Shown: piece after piece, positions 47,376 through 60,166 of the stretch
Layout of the letters: every line of letters begins with the position of its first letter
Position numbering within the stretch: position 1 is the first letter of the stretch
From: Gordionus sp. m RMFG-2023
Taxonomy: Eukaryota; Nematomorpha; Gordioida; Chordodea; Parachordodidae
Direction of reading: 5' to 3'
NCBI RefSeq assembly: GCF_954871325.1
Contig: NC_088775.1
Coordinates: 16,841,561-16,905,560 of the forward strand
Length of the DNA: 64,000 nucleotides
Notes under the pieces: generated by a model
The model's input: only the letters and a program-made list of their open reading frames with translations
Told to the model about the DNA's origin: nothing
Databases searched by the model: none
Made by a program: the position numbers and the translations under genes

Positions 47376-48495
47376 CCTGCAAGGATCTCAAAGCCAAATT
47401 TGAAAAAATTCAATGTATACGGAATTCTGTTTCATTTTTAGGTGTCATTAAGCCGCGCCTAATCCTAGGAATGTTCATTTCTTGATCTTGTCACATCATG
47501 AACGGTCTATTCCCAATCTCAATAGCAAGGCAGCAGTGTTATACCGTTTGACTAGCATAAAACCATGGTATTGGACAATATTGGAACCAGAGATTTTCGG
47601 CAAAATTAAGACATTATCAACAAAAGTAACATTCTCCGTACAATGCTCAATTGCCGGTGATTTTGGAGTGTGATGCAGATACAGGACTTGGAGAAGTCTT
47701 CATCAAGTTTCACAAAACCAAGAAAACCCATCGCATTTGCGTCTCGGACGTTGTTGCAGTCTGAAAATTAGTATGCTCTAGTTGATTAGGAAGCGAGGGA
47801 ACTGCTGTTCGGAATAGAAAAATTCATAATTTTATTTACGGTCGAAGATTTGTACTTCGGACAGACCATAAGCCTTTGGAACGGTTGTTTGGGGAAACGA
47901 GGGATCTTCCCAAGGTATCAAACAATCGTTTAACTCGTTGGATCTGGAAAATGGTCTCGTACGATTTTAACGTGGAATACAGACAGGTCGTTAAAATCTT
48001 ATAGCCGCCGCAAATGATTCGCATGAAGCAATGACTCAAACAGTAGCAGCATATAGCCAGGAGAACATAGTTCGACAGATAGGCTCCATCGAAGATTATG
48101 TTCGGTCGTCAGTTAAAAACTAGTCTAGATTGGGCTAGACCAAAGGTGGAAGATGATAAATAAATCTAATGATAAACAAAGTCAAGAAATTGGCTCACAT
48201 TCCAGTGTCAGGGAATTTGACGTTGATCAACATGTATAGATAGGGAATGAAACCTAAGGAAAAGGAATAGTTCACTATAGTAAGGGTATATTCATATGTA
48301 ATAGAGACGCCAGATCACATACTGTGAATACATGCTGTCCAGTTAAGTGACCGTGTGGTAGCAGATACTACTAAGCTGGTGATGACGGACGGCGATCTGA
48401 GGGAATGGAATGAAACGATAAGACGCGGGCAGACAAACAACCACCAAAACGAATGATTGAAGAGATTGTAGGCGTTCCTCTTAATTAAGGGGAAA

Positions 48496-48728
48496 TGCTG
48501 GAATATATTGTAATATACTATTTATACATTAAGAATTATTATATTCATCGATTATATATATTTATGATTAATATAATATTGGGTTAGGTTAACTACCTCA
48601 CACCTATAGTATCAATTATAATTATAATATCTGCCATCGATTCCATATGTTTAACAACCTTGTGAATGTATATATCAAAGATTGAATTAACCTATGCATG
48701 TATAGTTTAGTATAAGCGGACTGGTGTA
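48496..48728 (+). repeat. 3' LTR
   Basis: About 233 bp, directly after the AAGGGGAAA purine tract. Confidence 0.85.
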
Positions 48729-48793
48729 GTAAAGATGGGTGCTCTTTATTCTAAATTTTTTGTGAGAAATCCTGATCTACTAATACTTTTATT

Positions 48794-50013
48794 AGAGGGG
48801 TTGTCAGAAGGGGTACTTTGTATTTTTAAGTATTTTTTATAAAAAATATTATTTATATATAGATTGTTCCCCACTCTAAATCATTTATATAAATATAATT
48901 AAACAAATTATCGAACCTAGCATTAACATCTAAAGTTTCATATTCATTACTATTTACCTTACATTTTGACCTAAAAGTTGATTTATATGACCCATTTTGG
49001 ATCTATTTATATTATAAAAGTTTATCAACTATTTTATATTGATTATATATATATTATATATTTAATTTTTAATATATCCATTTTAATATATATTTTTTAA
49101 TCCTCTGTAAATTATATGAATTATTTTATAATATTTTTTTTAAAAATAATAAAAAAGTCGAATAATAAAAAAAAAAAAATTTTAAATTTTTATTTAAATA
49201 AAACGTAAAATATTTTATATTTAAAAGGAAGTTTAAAAATTTGAATATAAAGGCAAATTTAAATTGAATTTAAAGCTAGGATTGGCTGAAAATATTAAGT
49301 GAAGGAAGATAATACTTACGAAAAATAGAAATCTATTGAAGACATTGACATCAAGAAAATTGGTAAGATTATATCAAAAACTTAAGATTGACTAATAAAG
49401 AAAATGATAATCAGGGCTGTATTGGGAGAGTAAGTACGAGGGGCTTAGTTCACCCCTCGTTAAATATTTTTTAATCTATTACCTAAAATCACAAAAAGAT
49501 ATATTTGATAAATATTTTAACATTAACAAATATAATTTTCTTAATGAAAATATTTAACAAAATGCCCTTGAAATGAAATAAATCCACGATTTGTTAATCT
49601 TCCACTTAATATTTTAGCCAATTCCTTTAAATTCAATTTTTAAGTTTCCCTTTAAATTCAAATTGGTAAACCTTATTCAAATTTTTAAACTTCCTATTTA
49701 AAATATAAAATATATGCTTTATTTAAATAATTATTTGAAAATAAAATATGAACTAATTAATATAAAATAGTTGATAACCAACCTTTTATAATATAAAAAA
49801 AGATTTATGTGTCATATAATTCAACTTTTAGGTCAAAATGGATGGATATGGTGGTGAATATGAAGCTTTAGAAACTTAATTCTAGGTTCTATTATTTATT
49901 TTATTTTTATATAAATGATTTAGAGTGGGGAATAATATTTTTTATAATATAAAAAATATTTTTGCAAAAAAAAATACTTTAAAATACAGAGTACTCTTCC
50001 TTAGCACCCCTCT
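48794..50013. repeat. 1.2-kb foldback element with ~500-bp inverted arms
   Basis: AGAGGGGTTGTCAGAAGGGG at 48794 pairs with the complement of the sequence ending CACCCCTCT at 50013. The mirrored order continues inward: TTCCCCACTCTAAATCATTT with AAATGATTTAGAGTGGGGAA, GACCTAAAAGTTGATTTATA with its counterpart near 49830, and TAAACTTCC/GGAAGTTTAA blocks. The unpaired centre is about 49310-49600. No coding sequence and no clear duplication. Confidence 0.8.
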
Positions 50014-50989
50014 GGGTCATTCCATAACAAATCAACCACGATTCGGCCGACCCCCTTCAAATTTTTTAAAATTTGGTAAGCAAAGAAAGGTTAGTGTAGT
50101 TAAGAAATAGGCAAAATTTTAGCCTCGTAGCATTTATATTTTTGGAGGTATAAGGGTTCAAAGTGGTAAAAATGACGTATTTTTACCATTTGCCTTCATT
50201 CAATTAAGCATATCTTAAAAACTACGTAATTGTAAATAACAAATTTAATATCAAAATTACATACAAAGATTCAACTTTCAGATAAAAAAAATTTTCTTTT
50301 AAAAGTGAGTTTATATATTAGATTTTTAAATTTATATTAAATCAATTATTTTTAATATTTAAGGGGCCATATATGAAATGCACAAGCTTCTGATTCATAT
50401 ATTCAAGAACTATAAACTTGGTTGAATATATTTTATTAATATTCATTAAATATATGTATTATAGGCAAAAAAATTTATAATAAATTTTAAATAAAGTAAT
50501 AAATCGAATTTCTTTTATCGATAGACAGTTTCTATAATTGAGTGAAAGCCCCATTTATTGTTATTTTCATTTACAAGATGAATAATCCTTTATTATATCA
50601 AATAGTTCAAGAAAAACTATTAAGAACTGATTAATATATAATTTTATACAAAGACGCCCTTTTTCGGGAAAATAATTATACACTTTTCTAAACATTTTTA
50701 TCGATTTTGAAAATGAAGATGGCCACGTCTCAGACCAATTTTTTTTTAGAAATATAAAGGAAGAGTTTAGTAATGTCTACTAAAATTTTTTTAAAAAATT
50801 GAAGGTCGTATTATTTCCTAAAAATTGTTTTTAGTCTTTGCATATTAAATAAAATTAGCGGAAATTGGATAAAAAAAATTTTTTATCTGTGAAAGTAGAA
50901 TCTTTGTACTTAATTTTGATATTAAATTTGTTATTTACAATTACGTAGTTTTTAAGATATGCTTAATTGAATGAAGGCAGATAATAAAT
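50014..50989. other. transposon end and a ~100-bp inverted pair
   Basis: GGGTCATTCCATAACAAATC begins immediately after the foldback and matches, inverted, the block ending at 8583. Inside, 50188-50290 is repeated inverted at 50872-50976 (GCCTTCATTCAATTAAGCAT; GTAATTGTAAATAACAAATT). Probably a decayed DNA transposon whose right end is damaged. Confidence 0.5.
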
Positions 50990-51547
50990 TTAGGATATAC
51001 AAATTATAATCATTTGTTTAAAAAAAATATACAATTTATTTATATAAAAAAATAAGTAAATCGAAAAAATTACGGAAAATAGAATATTTATATTTACATC
51101 GAATAAAAATATCCTATATATTTGCATTGAAAAAAAACATTTATTTTTCATAATTGAGTTTAATAAATGTTTATTTCCTTTTAACAACAATTGGATTTCA
51201 AAATTTTTATCTAGGAGACGCGCTCGTTTCTCTCCAAAGATTAGCTTCCCTAGACTGAATAAACACTCTACAGGAGCACTTGATGTAATAACAACATTAT
51301 ATTTAATAAAGTGTATTTTTAAATTTGGAAAATCGTCATATAAAGATAATGTGCTGTTATTGGATTTAATAAAATTTTCAATAAATTCATCATTATCAAT
51401 AATATTTTGACGCTTAAAATCAAAAAATCTAACTACATCTAATGATGTTTGTTGCGAACATGAGCCATTTGTGTTAGATTCACCGCGAGGTATTAAAGTA
51501 TTATTTAAAATTTCCATATTTTTTGATCTATTCGAGCAATGTTTCAT
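50990..51547 (-). pseudogene. hAT transposase C-terminal relic
   Basis: The minus strand reads LKIHFIKYNVVITSSAPVEC, then LFSLGKLIFGEKRARLLDKN and FEIQLLLKGN, a hAT dimerisation domain in which the usual SxxVERLFS is altered to APVECLFS. About 100 residues precede it (VVRFFDFKRQNIIDNDEF). The tail after KNKCFF is low-complexity. No terminal repeats were assigned. Confidence 0.7.
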
Positions 51548-52854
51548 CCAAATGTTTTTTAGACCAAGAATTTTTTAAATTTAATGAGATAAGAGAATAT
51601 ACATTACAAATTTATATTAATTAAGTTACAAAAAATATGATCTGGTTACAAATTTTAATCCAAATTGATATAATTATCCTGATTCCTAGATACTTAAAAT
51701 CTAAAAATATATTTAATATTAAATTTAACTAAGGATAAATTAGAAAAAGTTGCTCTATGCTAAGAGATTTTAGACTAGGTTGTTAGTAAAAAATTAATAA
51801 ATGTTTGTTTATTTATTATAAATGATTGATATTTACAATATTTATTGACCTCAGTAGCCTTTATTAAATATTTTGGATTACCTTTTAATTAATATAATTT
51901 TTAGTTAAAATATATTTAGGTTTTTATCAACCTATTTTAATTGAAATGCCTAGAAAGATTATTGCTAAACATAGTGGAGAAAAAACACTTATAATTTATT
52001 CTTACAATGAATTAATTTAACCTATAATTAGTTGATGTTATAATTTCCGTTTAATAATAGGATCTTATCAGGTTAAATTGGTCACTTCCAAGTAGAATTT
52101 CAATGTGAGATATATTTAATAAGGGGATTACATAAGGAATTGAGATAATTATAAAGCTTAGGTTTAGATGGGAGAAAAAAGGAAAACTTAATTTATTTTC
52201 AATTAACTTAATTTAGATTTGATATTGCTACATAGTTTGTTCTATTTAAATTAATAAGATTTATTAGGTTATATTGGTCACTTCCAGGTAAAGGTTTGGT
52301 CCAGAATTAAGAATCATCTCAATTATCTAAATTTACATACAACACTTCTTCATTTGAACAGACTTTTGTTCCATATAAAGATAATAGTATCAAAAAATTG
52401 TATCATGAAATTAATTTACTTAAGACATCTCCTTGTACATTTATTATTATTATGTACCACATCGCTTTCATTATCATAATCAACTAATCCAATTGGAAAT
52501 TATTTTAGTAGATGTTGCATGGTATTTTTGAAATAAAAATAGGTTTATTTTTTCCGAAGGAAATGAAAATCTATTAATTCACATTTACACAATTTAAAAA
52601 AATTAATTTAATTTAAAATAAATTTATCACAACATATTAAAAATAAAATCAATTATTTGAATATATTATTTAGATTTATACATACATATTTTTAAAAGTA
52701 ATTAATTACTTTTGGCAGTTACATTGGTAAAAATATAACTAGTTACAGTTACTAGTTACAATTTTTAAAATATAACTAGTTACAGTTATTTTTTAGCAAA
52801 ATATAAATTGGTGATATTTAATATTTTTTTAATAAATATTTGTTATAATATCAT
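51548..52854. other. AT-rich sequence with a two-copy ~195-bp repeat
   Basis: TTATATTGGTCACTTCCAGG near 52267 repeats TTAAATTGGTCACTTCCAAG near 52072 with similar surroundings. 52690-52800 has ACTAGTTACAGTTACTAGTT-type repeats resembling hAT subterminal sequence (compare 54118-54230). No gene. Confidence 0.45.
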
Positions 52855-53078
52855 TATGCCGGGTTACTCCTCAAAAAATGGAATCCTAATAGTGAGAGAT
52901 GATTATATTTTTATCCGAAACAGTTTTAATATTATATATATATAAATACGGTAAGACCAGGGCCAACTTACCCAATGTGGTATTCCATATTACAATAGGG
53001 TATTGTGAACATCAAGATATGATAATTGATATTGATGCTCTTGGTACTCATAATAAATTGAAAGACAACGATAGGTAA
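52855..53078 (+). pseudogene. FLYWCH-like zinc finger exon, inverted copy
   Basis: The plus strand reads VVFHITIGYCEHQDMIIDID, then ALGTHNKLKDNDR up to a possible GT donor (GATAG|GTAATT). It is an inverted homologue of 44985-45200 and keeps the same frame over ITIGxCEHQ...DIDALxTHNKLKDN. The upstream part (CTCCTCAAAAAATGGAATCC) is also shared. No MULE catalytic region follows. Confidence 0.5.
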
Positions 53079-54117
53079 TTTATTTTGACTTGAATATTAT
53101 GTATCGATATATATTTCATTAAATTGCAAATTCAATAAGGATTCTGATGCTCAATTATCTAATTGCAATTTTTTCTCAGTAACTGGAAATTTTTATCAAC
53201 CGGATTATTTTTTTTGGATAGAAAACATTTTCTATTTTTCTAGATTTTGGGGTATAATCGTGGAAATAAAGTTAGAAATAAAATGTTCCGAAATTTTTAC
53301 GATAAACTAGTTGCATTTTTTTTAATATAACGACCGAATTAACTCTTACTATTCAAGCTACTTATTAAATATATTTCATTCATAATATTTATGATATCCC
53401 AAATTAAAAATTACACTCAATTATATGCACTTCTTTTATTTTATACATATTTAAATAAATATTATTTGTTACCCTTAACCGATGTGACATGTCTTAGTCT
53501 ATTATGATTGTAACTTTTCCATCTTCCATCCCAATTATTTTTTTGTTGAAATTTTAATTTATGTTAGCGTCAATGTGTTTTTTCCGGCAATGTGTTATTT
53601 TTACAACTTTTAATCATTTTTTGAGCCCGTATTTTAAAATTAAAAATCTGATTTTATAAGAAAAATATATTCAATCATGTTTAGAATACCTATCTTATGA
53701 ATTATAGACAATTTTGCTGTAATTTATATAAAAAATATATAGAAAATTTAATATAAATTATATAATAAAATTCATGGAAAAATTGTCTGAAATTCATAGG
53801 GTAGGTATTCCAAATTTTACGGCATACATTTCAGGTAAAACCAGGTTTTTAAATTTTTAAAATCGCGCTCAAAAAATTAATTGACGCTAACCTTTATAAT
53901 TTTAGATTAAAAAATTTTTTATTGTAAATTGAAAAGCGATAGATTTTAAACATAGCATCGATTTAATTATCATACCAAATCTAGAAGTTATCAATAAAAA
54001 ATCAAGCATTTGTGAATATTTAAAAATTTTGTACATTTCTTGTTCACAAATTTTATTACTATTTGTAATTTTATCATTTATTTTTTTGTTATATAAAATA
54101 TTTTTATTTATAATAAC
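53079..54117. other. AT-rich intergenic sequence
   Basis: A short imperfect inverted pair around 53685-53730 and 53770-53815 (ATACCTATCTTATGAATTAT; ATTCATAGGGTAGGTATTC). No gene recognised. Confidence 0.4.
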
Positions 54118-56240
54118 TAGTGCTGTAAACGTTACTACAAAAAAGAAACGCGTTACCGTTACTCGTTACCTTTTTAAGAAGGAACGCGCGTTACTGACTA
54201 TTCAAAAAAGTAACGGGTTACTTAAAAAATTAAATATTATATTCAAAAAATATTTATTTTTTTCCTACAATATATAATATAAATAAAACTATACAGAAAG
54301 TATATATAATAAGATAAGATCTTTTGATAAAAAAAATTACTATTGATTTTCAAAATTTTGATCAGACAAACAAAAGGGCTTAGTGCTCAACCTAGCTTTC
54401 ACTGCTAAACACACATTTAATTGGCACAGCGGATGGGAAAGTTGTATTTTATTTAATAAATAAAAATTTTAATTCGGGGAATTTATTCAAAATATTTAAA
54501 GAATTATCTTTATTTTGAAAAAAGTTTTAGATATCATATTCACAAGGATCTTTATTCATTTCCTCTTAAAAAATTTTTTTATCTTTATCAGAAAATATTT
54601 TGGTATGTATGTTGGATAACGAAATTACGTCTGCTCTTTCTTTATCAAGATCTTTTCTCAAACTAGAAATAGGTTCTAGCATTCTTCATTTGTTGACCTC
54701 TAATTTATTCAGGGCCAATACCTTTTATCAACGCCTTCCAGGATTAATAAGCGACTTACAAAACTTGAAATTATTCAAAGCCATTTTGTGGGAGTGAGAT
54801 ATCCCAATTTTTTATTCGCTCTCTAAAATTGAAAGAGTCATAGCAATCGGTTCCATAACTTATAAAATCATATATATATCATATTTCTTAATTAACACTA
54901 ACCCATACAATATTCATCCATGAACCACTTGTTATCTGAAAATCTTTAATTCAAATTTATCACAAGATTCGTCAAATTTTGGGCAATTCTTCTTAATAAG
55001 ACTATTTATTACTTTCACAGGGTTATAAAAAGAGTTCCATCTTGTTATAACTGGTTTAATCAGTTATCTTCCGGTGTTTTTCTTAAAAATGGCTGCACAG
55101 GTTGAAGATTGCCCATGTTTATATCACAATAACTTACACTTAGAAGATGTAATTTTTGAAATGGTTTTAAAATGGGTATCGTTACTTGCCTTTTCAATGT
55201 CAACACTTGCAATGAAATTTAAAGTGTGTGCTGAACAGGAATGATGCTTAGGTAAGTATATAATACTAACATTCGTATTTTGATTTTCAAATAGATCAAA
55301 TAATGGCAAAGGAACTATTTCTTCATCCGATTCCTCTCCTTGTTCATATACTCTAATAAATTTTTAATAATTATATAATAATTTTTTTTTACTTGAAAGC
55401 TTTTATATAATATCTATAATTGTCGGTAATGCATTTGGTCACTTTATTTTGTATCATATATGTGGTAAAAATTTCAAAGATTATTTTTGCTAGATAATCA
55501 AATGTGTTTTTGGTTTAGCCTTTTACACGCTAAGCAGGCTGAAACCCTCTCAAAAGTATCAGGGTGTAGCCAGTTTACGATCATCCCTAAATAAGAACTT
55601 TTTTAAAAGACAATATTATCAATATATAAAATATATATTTTATATACCGATGATAAGCTGACCAAGAATCAACAGTTGTACAGACAATTTTTGGGATGCA
55701 TATAAATCCTTTAATTTCTTTGCCATGGTTTCATATGCTTTGTTAGTTTTTAATACGAGGATAGGCCTAGACATTTTTAGTTGGCTGCATTTTTTTGATA
55801 ATATTAATAAATGCAATGCTTTACAATTGAAAATGATTGTAATTCTTCAATTACAAAATTAAAAACTAATTCATCAACAGCTGATTGTGCTATTTTTATC
55901 TTTGATGTAGATGGATTCTGCATCTCAATGAGTGTGGGTGAATAGCTTCCATTATTTTTTATTACTATTCAAATGTTCATTAATATCTTTAATTTTTGAG
56001 GAATGTACATGTACAGTCTATAATTTTTTAATTAAAATATCATTAATTCCTGAATTTTTTATTATAAATAACTTAACTTTTTCAATAATTGAAGATAAAT
56101 CTTTTAAAAATTTAATTGCATTTTTTAATCACTCACTAAACTTATTGTCAAGGAAAATATTAAAAATTGAAATTATGATTGCCAAAGATGATTTTTCAAA
56201 GGAATCAGGAAAAATATCTAGGTTCAGTTCTCTAAAATAA
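54118..56240 (-). pseudogene. hAT element relic with degraded transposase
   Basis: A hAT-like end TAGTGCTGTAAACGTTACT starts at 54118, with GTTACTCGTTACC and AACGCGCGTTACTG subterminal motifs to 54230. On the minus strand, pieces run AQSAVDELVFNFVIEELQSF (about 55900), SRPILVLKTNKAYETMAKKL (about 55750) and LPKHHSCSAHTLNFIASVD (55124-55309, the CxxHxLNL block of hAT). A weak C-terminal part is near 54600-54800. The matching right end is not found before 56633. Multiple stops and frame changes. Confidence 0.65.
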
Positions 56241-56633
56241 TATTGCTTCGTAGTTTTATTCCATATATATAATTATTTAAAAATACATATCTATTTAAAC
56301 AAAGTTTTTTAAGATCACTATTTTATTATTAACAATTTCGATTAACCAATATAGCAAAACTAAAACAAGAAATAGAAATAGAAGATATAAACCCAATATA
56401 ATATTTTGTTAATCCTTTTAATGTTGGTTTCCAGCCCTATACTATAGTATAATTTAATTGCTTATATTTTAATTTCATGATTAAGCTTTTCAAAATATTA
56501 TGAAAGAATACTTCTTTTAATGGTTATTTTATAATACCCATGATTAATATTCTATTATTAAAGTAATGTTTAAAATAATATAATTATATATTAATTCATC
56601 TTTTTACCTTTATTTGCTTTTTTAAGTTTGAAC
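56241..56633. other. AT-rich spacer
   Basis: No gene recognised. The right end of the hAT relic is expected here but was not identified. Confidence 0.35.
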
Positions 56634-56853
56634 TGCTGGACTGAAGAGAAAAACGATTTTAAGGAGAGTAAAAAAAATATATTTTATTATCTATTTTCTT
56701 TCTCTTTCCATAAGGTATATATAACATTTTTACAAATTAAAATTAGAATATAATATTAAAAGGGTTAAGTTATAAAATAAAATTATAACTAAAATAAAAA
56801 TATAATTTGAATAAATTGAATTGTAATAATAGTACAAATTTGAATATATAACA
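56634..56853 (-). repeat. inferred 3' LTR of the 56634-61532 element
   Basis: Its inner boundary is set by the purine tract and TGTTATATATTC. The outer boundary is a guess, since no second LTR copy exists for comparison. Confidence 0.5.
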
Positions 56854-57911
56854 TTCTCCTTCTAAAAAGCCTTCACATAAGTTTAATTATGTTATCGTAG
56901 TTAGTTTGTTCATCAAGTTGTACAAGTCATCATATCGTTGGCTTGTCCCAATCGTTGGTTTGTTTAAATCGATTTTGCACGTTGGTTTGTTTAAATCGTG
57001 AGCTTGATATCCTTATCCTAAGTTGTTTTTATAAATCGTGACTTTGTCATATAGCTTGCTTGTCATTCTCAGTTGTTATTATTATCATTTTTCAAAATTG
57101 TTATTATCATCAGTAAGTTACGAATAATGAAAAATAATAATTCATCAAATTGGTTATAGGAATAAACGAAGAATGATAAATCAATAAGATTGTTATATAA
57201 TATTTTCAGCGTTTTCATTTTTTTTTGCGTTTTAGTGTAAGCGTTTTAATATTTAATTTACTTTATGCAATATTTATTTTATATTTTAAGTTATGTAGTC
57301 TTTTAAATAAACAGGTTTTTGTTTAATTCGCACAGGTCTAGAAATAGGTGTTATATCAGTAATTTTTATATTTTTGTCCACCGTCCCTCCTTAAAAGAAT
57401 CCTTAGAGTCATAATTAATAAGTGTGTTAAAACATTTTCTAATTCTTATTTGATCTAAATGTCTCCTCAAAATACCTTTCTCTGTCTTAATTTGGAACAT
57501 CATGTCACTTTCTTTATGTGTGACCATGCCTTTGCACCATTTGTCATCACCTTGTACTTTGTACCAAACAAAATCTCCTACGTTAAAGGTTCTATTTCGA
57601 GGTAAAGTAACCTTTATTTTATTCTCCTTCTCCGGTTTTAATATCATTACGCGTATTTCTGTAATTAAATAAAAACTTGCCAAGTGCGATATCTAGGTCA
57701 ATTTTAATATTCCTTTTCATATGTTTTTTGAACGTTCTCACCATGCGTTCTACCTGACCATTGGATTGCTGGTGATAAGCAGATGTAAGCACATGTTTGA
57801 TACCATAATTGTTGCAAAATTTTTCAAAATCGTTACTCGTAAAGTTAGTGCCGTTATCAGTAACTATAGTTTCAGGTATTCCATATAGCGAAATAGTTTT
57901 AAAAATTTCTT

Positions 57912-58580
57912 TTAAAGTAACATCAGTCGTAATATTTTTAACAGGAATAATAATTGGAAATTAGCTGTATCGGCTATTATCCAATTTTTTGTGAAAGACG
58001 GACCCGCATAATCTATGTGTATCCTTTCAAACGGTTTGGTTGCCGAAACCCATGGTTTTTGTATCTTTATAGGATTATCATAATATATGTTACAATCGTC
58101 ACAACTTTTCACTTCCATTACTATGTCATTGTTTATACCAGGCCACCACATGTAATCTTTGGCTAAGGATTTGATTTTTCCTGCTCCCAAGTGACCTTCA
58201 TGTAATGACTGTAGTATATTTTTTCTCATAGAAGACGAAATTATTATTCTGTTGCTTTTGTAAAGACAATCCTTAATTATACTCAATTCTAAATCAATTT
58301 TTTTATAAATATTATTCATTATAGGCCTGTTGTTCTTAATATCATTTATGACTTGTTTTAATTCAATATCTTTCAAAGTTTCATCACGAATTTGATTAAA
58401 ATTAATAGGTAAATCCCCATATTCATTTATTATAGTGATATTTTCAACAGCTTCATCATGACATTCTTGTGGTAATCTAGAGAGACAATCAGGAACAACA
58501 TTATATTTACCGGCTTTGTACTTTATATTAAAATCATATCCTCCTAATGTTATATTCCACTCCTGGAGTCTTAAGGACAT
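57912..58580 (-). pseudogene. RNase H end, integrase zinc finger and start of integrase core
   Basis: The minus strand reads SLRLQEWNITLGGYDFNIKY and PDCLSRLP (RNase H end), HEGHLGAGKIKSLAKDYMWW, then CDDC (the H2C2 integrase finger), then RIHIDYAGPS (core start). Fossil part of the Ty3/gypsy element. Confidence 0.85.
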
Positions 58581-59092
58581 AGTGCTATTATCCTTAAGAT
58601 CCTTGGTAAAGATGTGAACTAGAGGTTTATGGTCAAATAATTGTAAATTTTGTGCCGATTAAGTATTTCTGGAACCTCCTTATAGCGAACATAATAGCGA
58701 GAGCCTCCCGCTCATATTGGTATAGTTCATTTCGGATTTTAATAAAGTTCTTGACGCGAAAGCTATAGGTTTTTCTTTACCATCTTTTTGTATGAAATAA
58801 TACAGCTCCTAAACCACATTTCGATGCGTCAGTGGCTATCCCTATAGGTAATTCAGGGTTAAAATATGTCAAAGCAGGTGGAAGACTAATCAACTTCTTA
58901 AGATCATTAAAATTAGAGCCAAGCCCATTTTTCTTTGTTGACAATCTTATACAGAGGATCGGCTATTTCTGCAAAATTGTTCAAAAATTTTCTATAGTAG
59001 CCAGCCATTCCCAGAGATGTTGATAATTCAGCAGCTGATTTTGGTTCTGGCATATTAATTATTGTTTCAATTTTGTCGTGGTTAGCATGAAT

Positions 59093-60166
59093 CTACTTGG
59101 CGTCAATATCATGACCCAGGAACCTCACTTTGTTTTTAAAGAACACACTTTTATTGAAGTTAGGTATTAGCCCAAACGACGATATTCTATCGAACACTTT
59201 TTTTATGTTGTTAAGGTGGGCTTCATCGTTTTTTCCAGTTATAAGTAAATCATCAATATAAAATATGACGTCATACATGTCACCGAAGATTTGATCCATG
59301 ATCTGTTGAAAAATTGCAGATGAGGTCTTAAGCACAAAAGAAAGTTTAGTAAATTGGTAATATCCCTTGTGCGTAGATATGGTTAAAATATTTTTGCAAC
59401 TTTTATTAGTCGGGATCTGTAAGAAGGCATTTTTAAAGTCAATCTTCGTAAATTTATTTCCTTCTGAAAGTTTAGCTATTAGATCATTGATTCGTGGTAG
59501 AGGGTGTCTGAAATCTTCTAGAGCTGGATTTACAGTGTCCTTAAAATCAGCACAAAGCCTTATGCTCCCATCATCTTTGTAGACAGCGGTAACAGGACTA
59601 GCCCATCGGACATCATTCACCGGCTCAATAATTTTATCATGTATCCATTTATTAAGTTCATTGCTTACAAGATCAATTTTTGAATAAGGAATACGTCTAG
59701 GCGGTATAATTTTAGGTTGGGCATATCTTCTTAAATGTAACTTAACACTTGCTTTGTTGATTGGCCCATTAGAAAATTTGGATTTACACTCTTTAATCAA
59801 TTTTTTTATTTCATCTTCGTAATTAGTGTCAACATTTGCTATAAATTTATTTAAAATATTTTTGAAAGCATTGATCCATGTGCGTCCCAACAAGGCATTT
59901 TTACTTGATTCAACGACTACCGCTTGTAAATATTTTGAGATACCTTCATAAGTCACTTTAACTTGAGTGATGCCGATGATCTTGATTAAATTTCCGTCAT
60001 AAGTGGTAAGTTGTAACTCGGATTTCTTAAAATCTCTAATACCAAGTTTTTTAGCCAGACCATGAGGTATAATAGTATGTTTTGAGCCTGTGTCGACTTG
60101 CATACTCGTAACAATATCGTTCACTTTTAAATTAGTCATAAATGCATTATCTTTGTCATTGAACAT
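59093..60166 (-). pseudogene. retropepsin and reverse transcriptase of the Ty3/gypsy element
   Basis: The first ~90 residues contain MQVDTGSKHTIIPHGLAKKL (retropepsin) and ALLGRTWI. The polymerase follows with PPRRIPYSKIDLV, RLCADFKDTVNP, FTKIDFKNAFLQI and the catalytic FYIDDLLITGK, ending at VRFLGHDID. Domain order and spacing are typical of Ty3/gypsy pol. Confidence 0.88.

Larger units (their letters stand above)
45354..48728 (+). mobile_element. Ty3/gypsy LTR retrotransposon, old and broken
   Basis: LTRs at 45354-45591 and 48496-48728 both begin TGCWGGAATATATT. GTAA flanks the element (45350-45353 and 48729-48732). A primer-binding site starting TGGCGCAATC follows the left LTR at 45593, and a purine tract AAGGGGAAA precedes the right one. 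Parts in order: a gag-like reading (45900-46118), a reverse transcriptase block with DLKDAYLQMA and FQRFMDTIL (47124-47375), and an RNase H-like region near 47820-48000 (LRTDHKPLERLF). Integrase is not recognised. At about 3.4 kb it is short for the family. The LTRs differ clearly and the interior has many breaks, so it is an old fossil. Confidence 0.85.
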
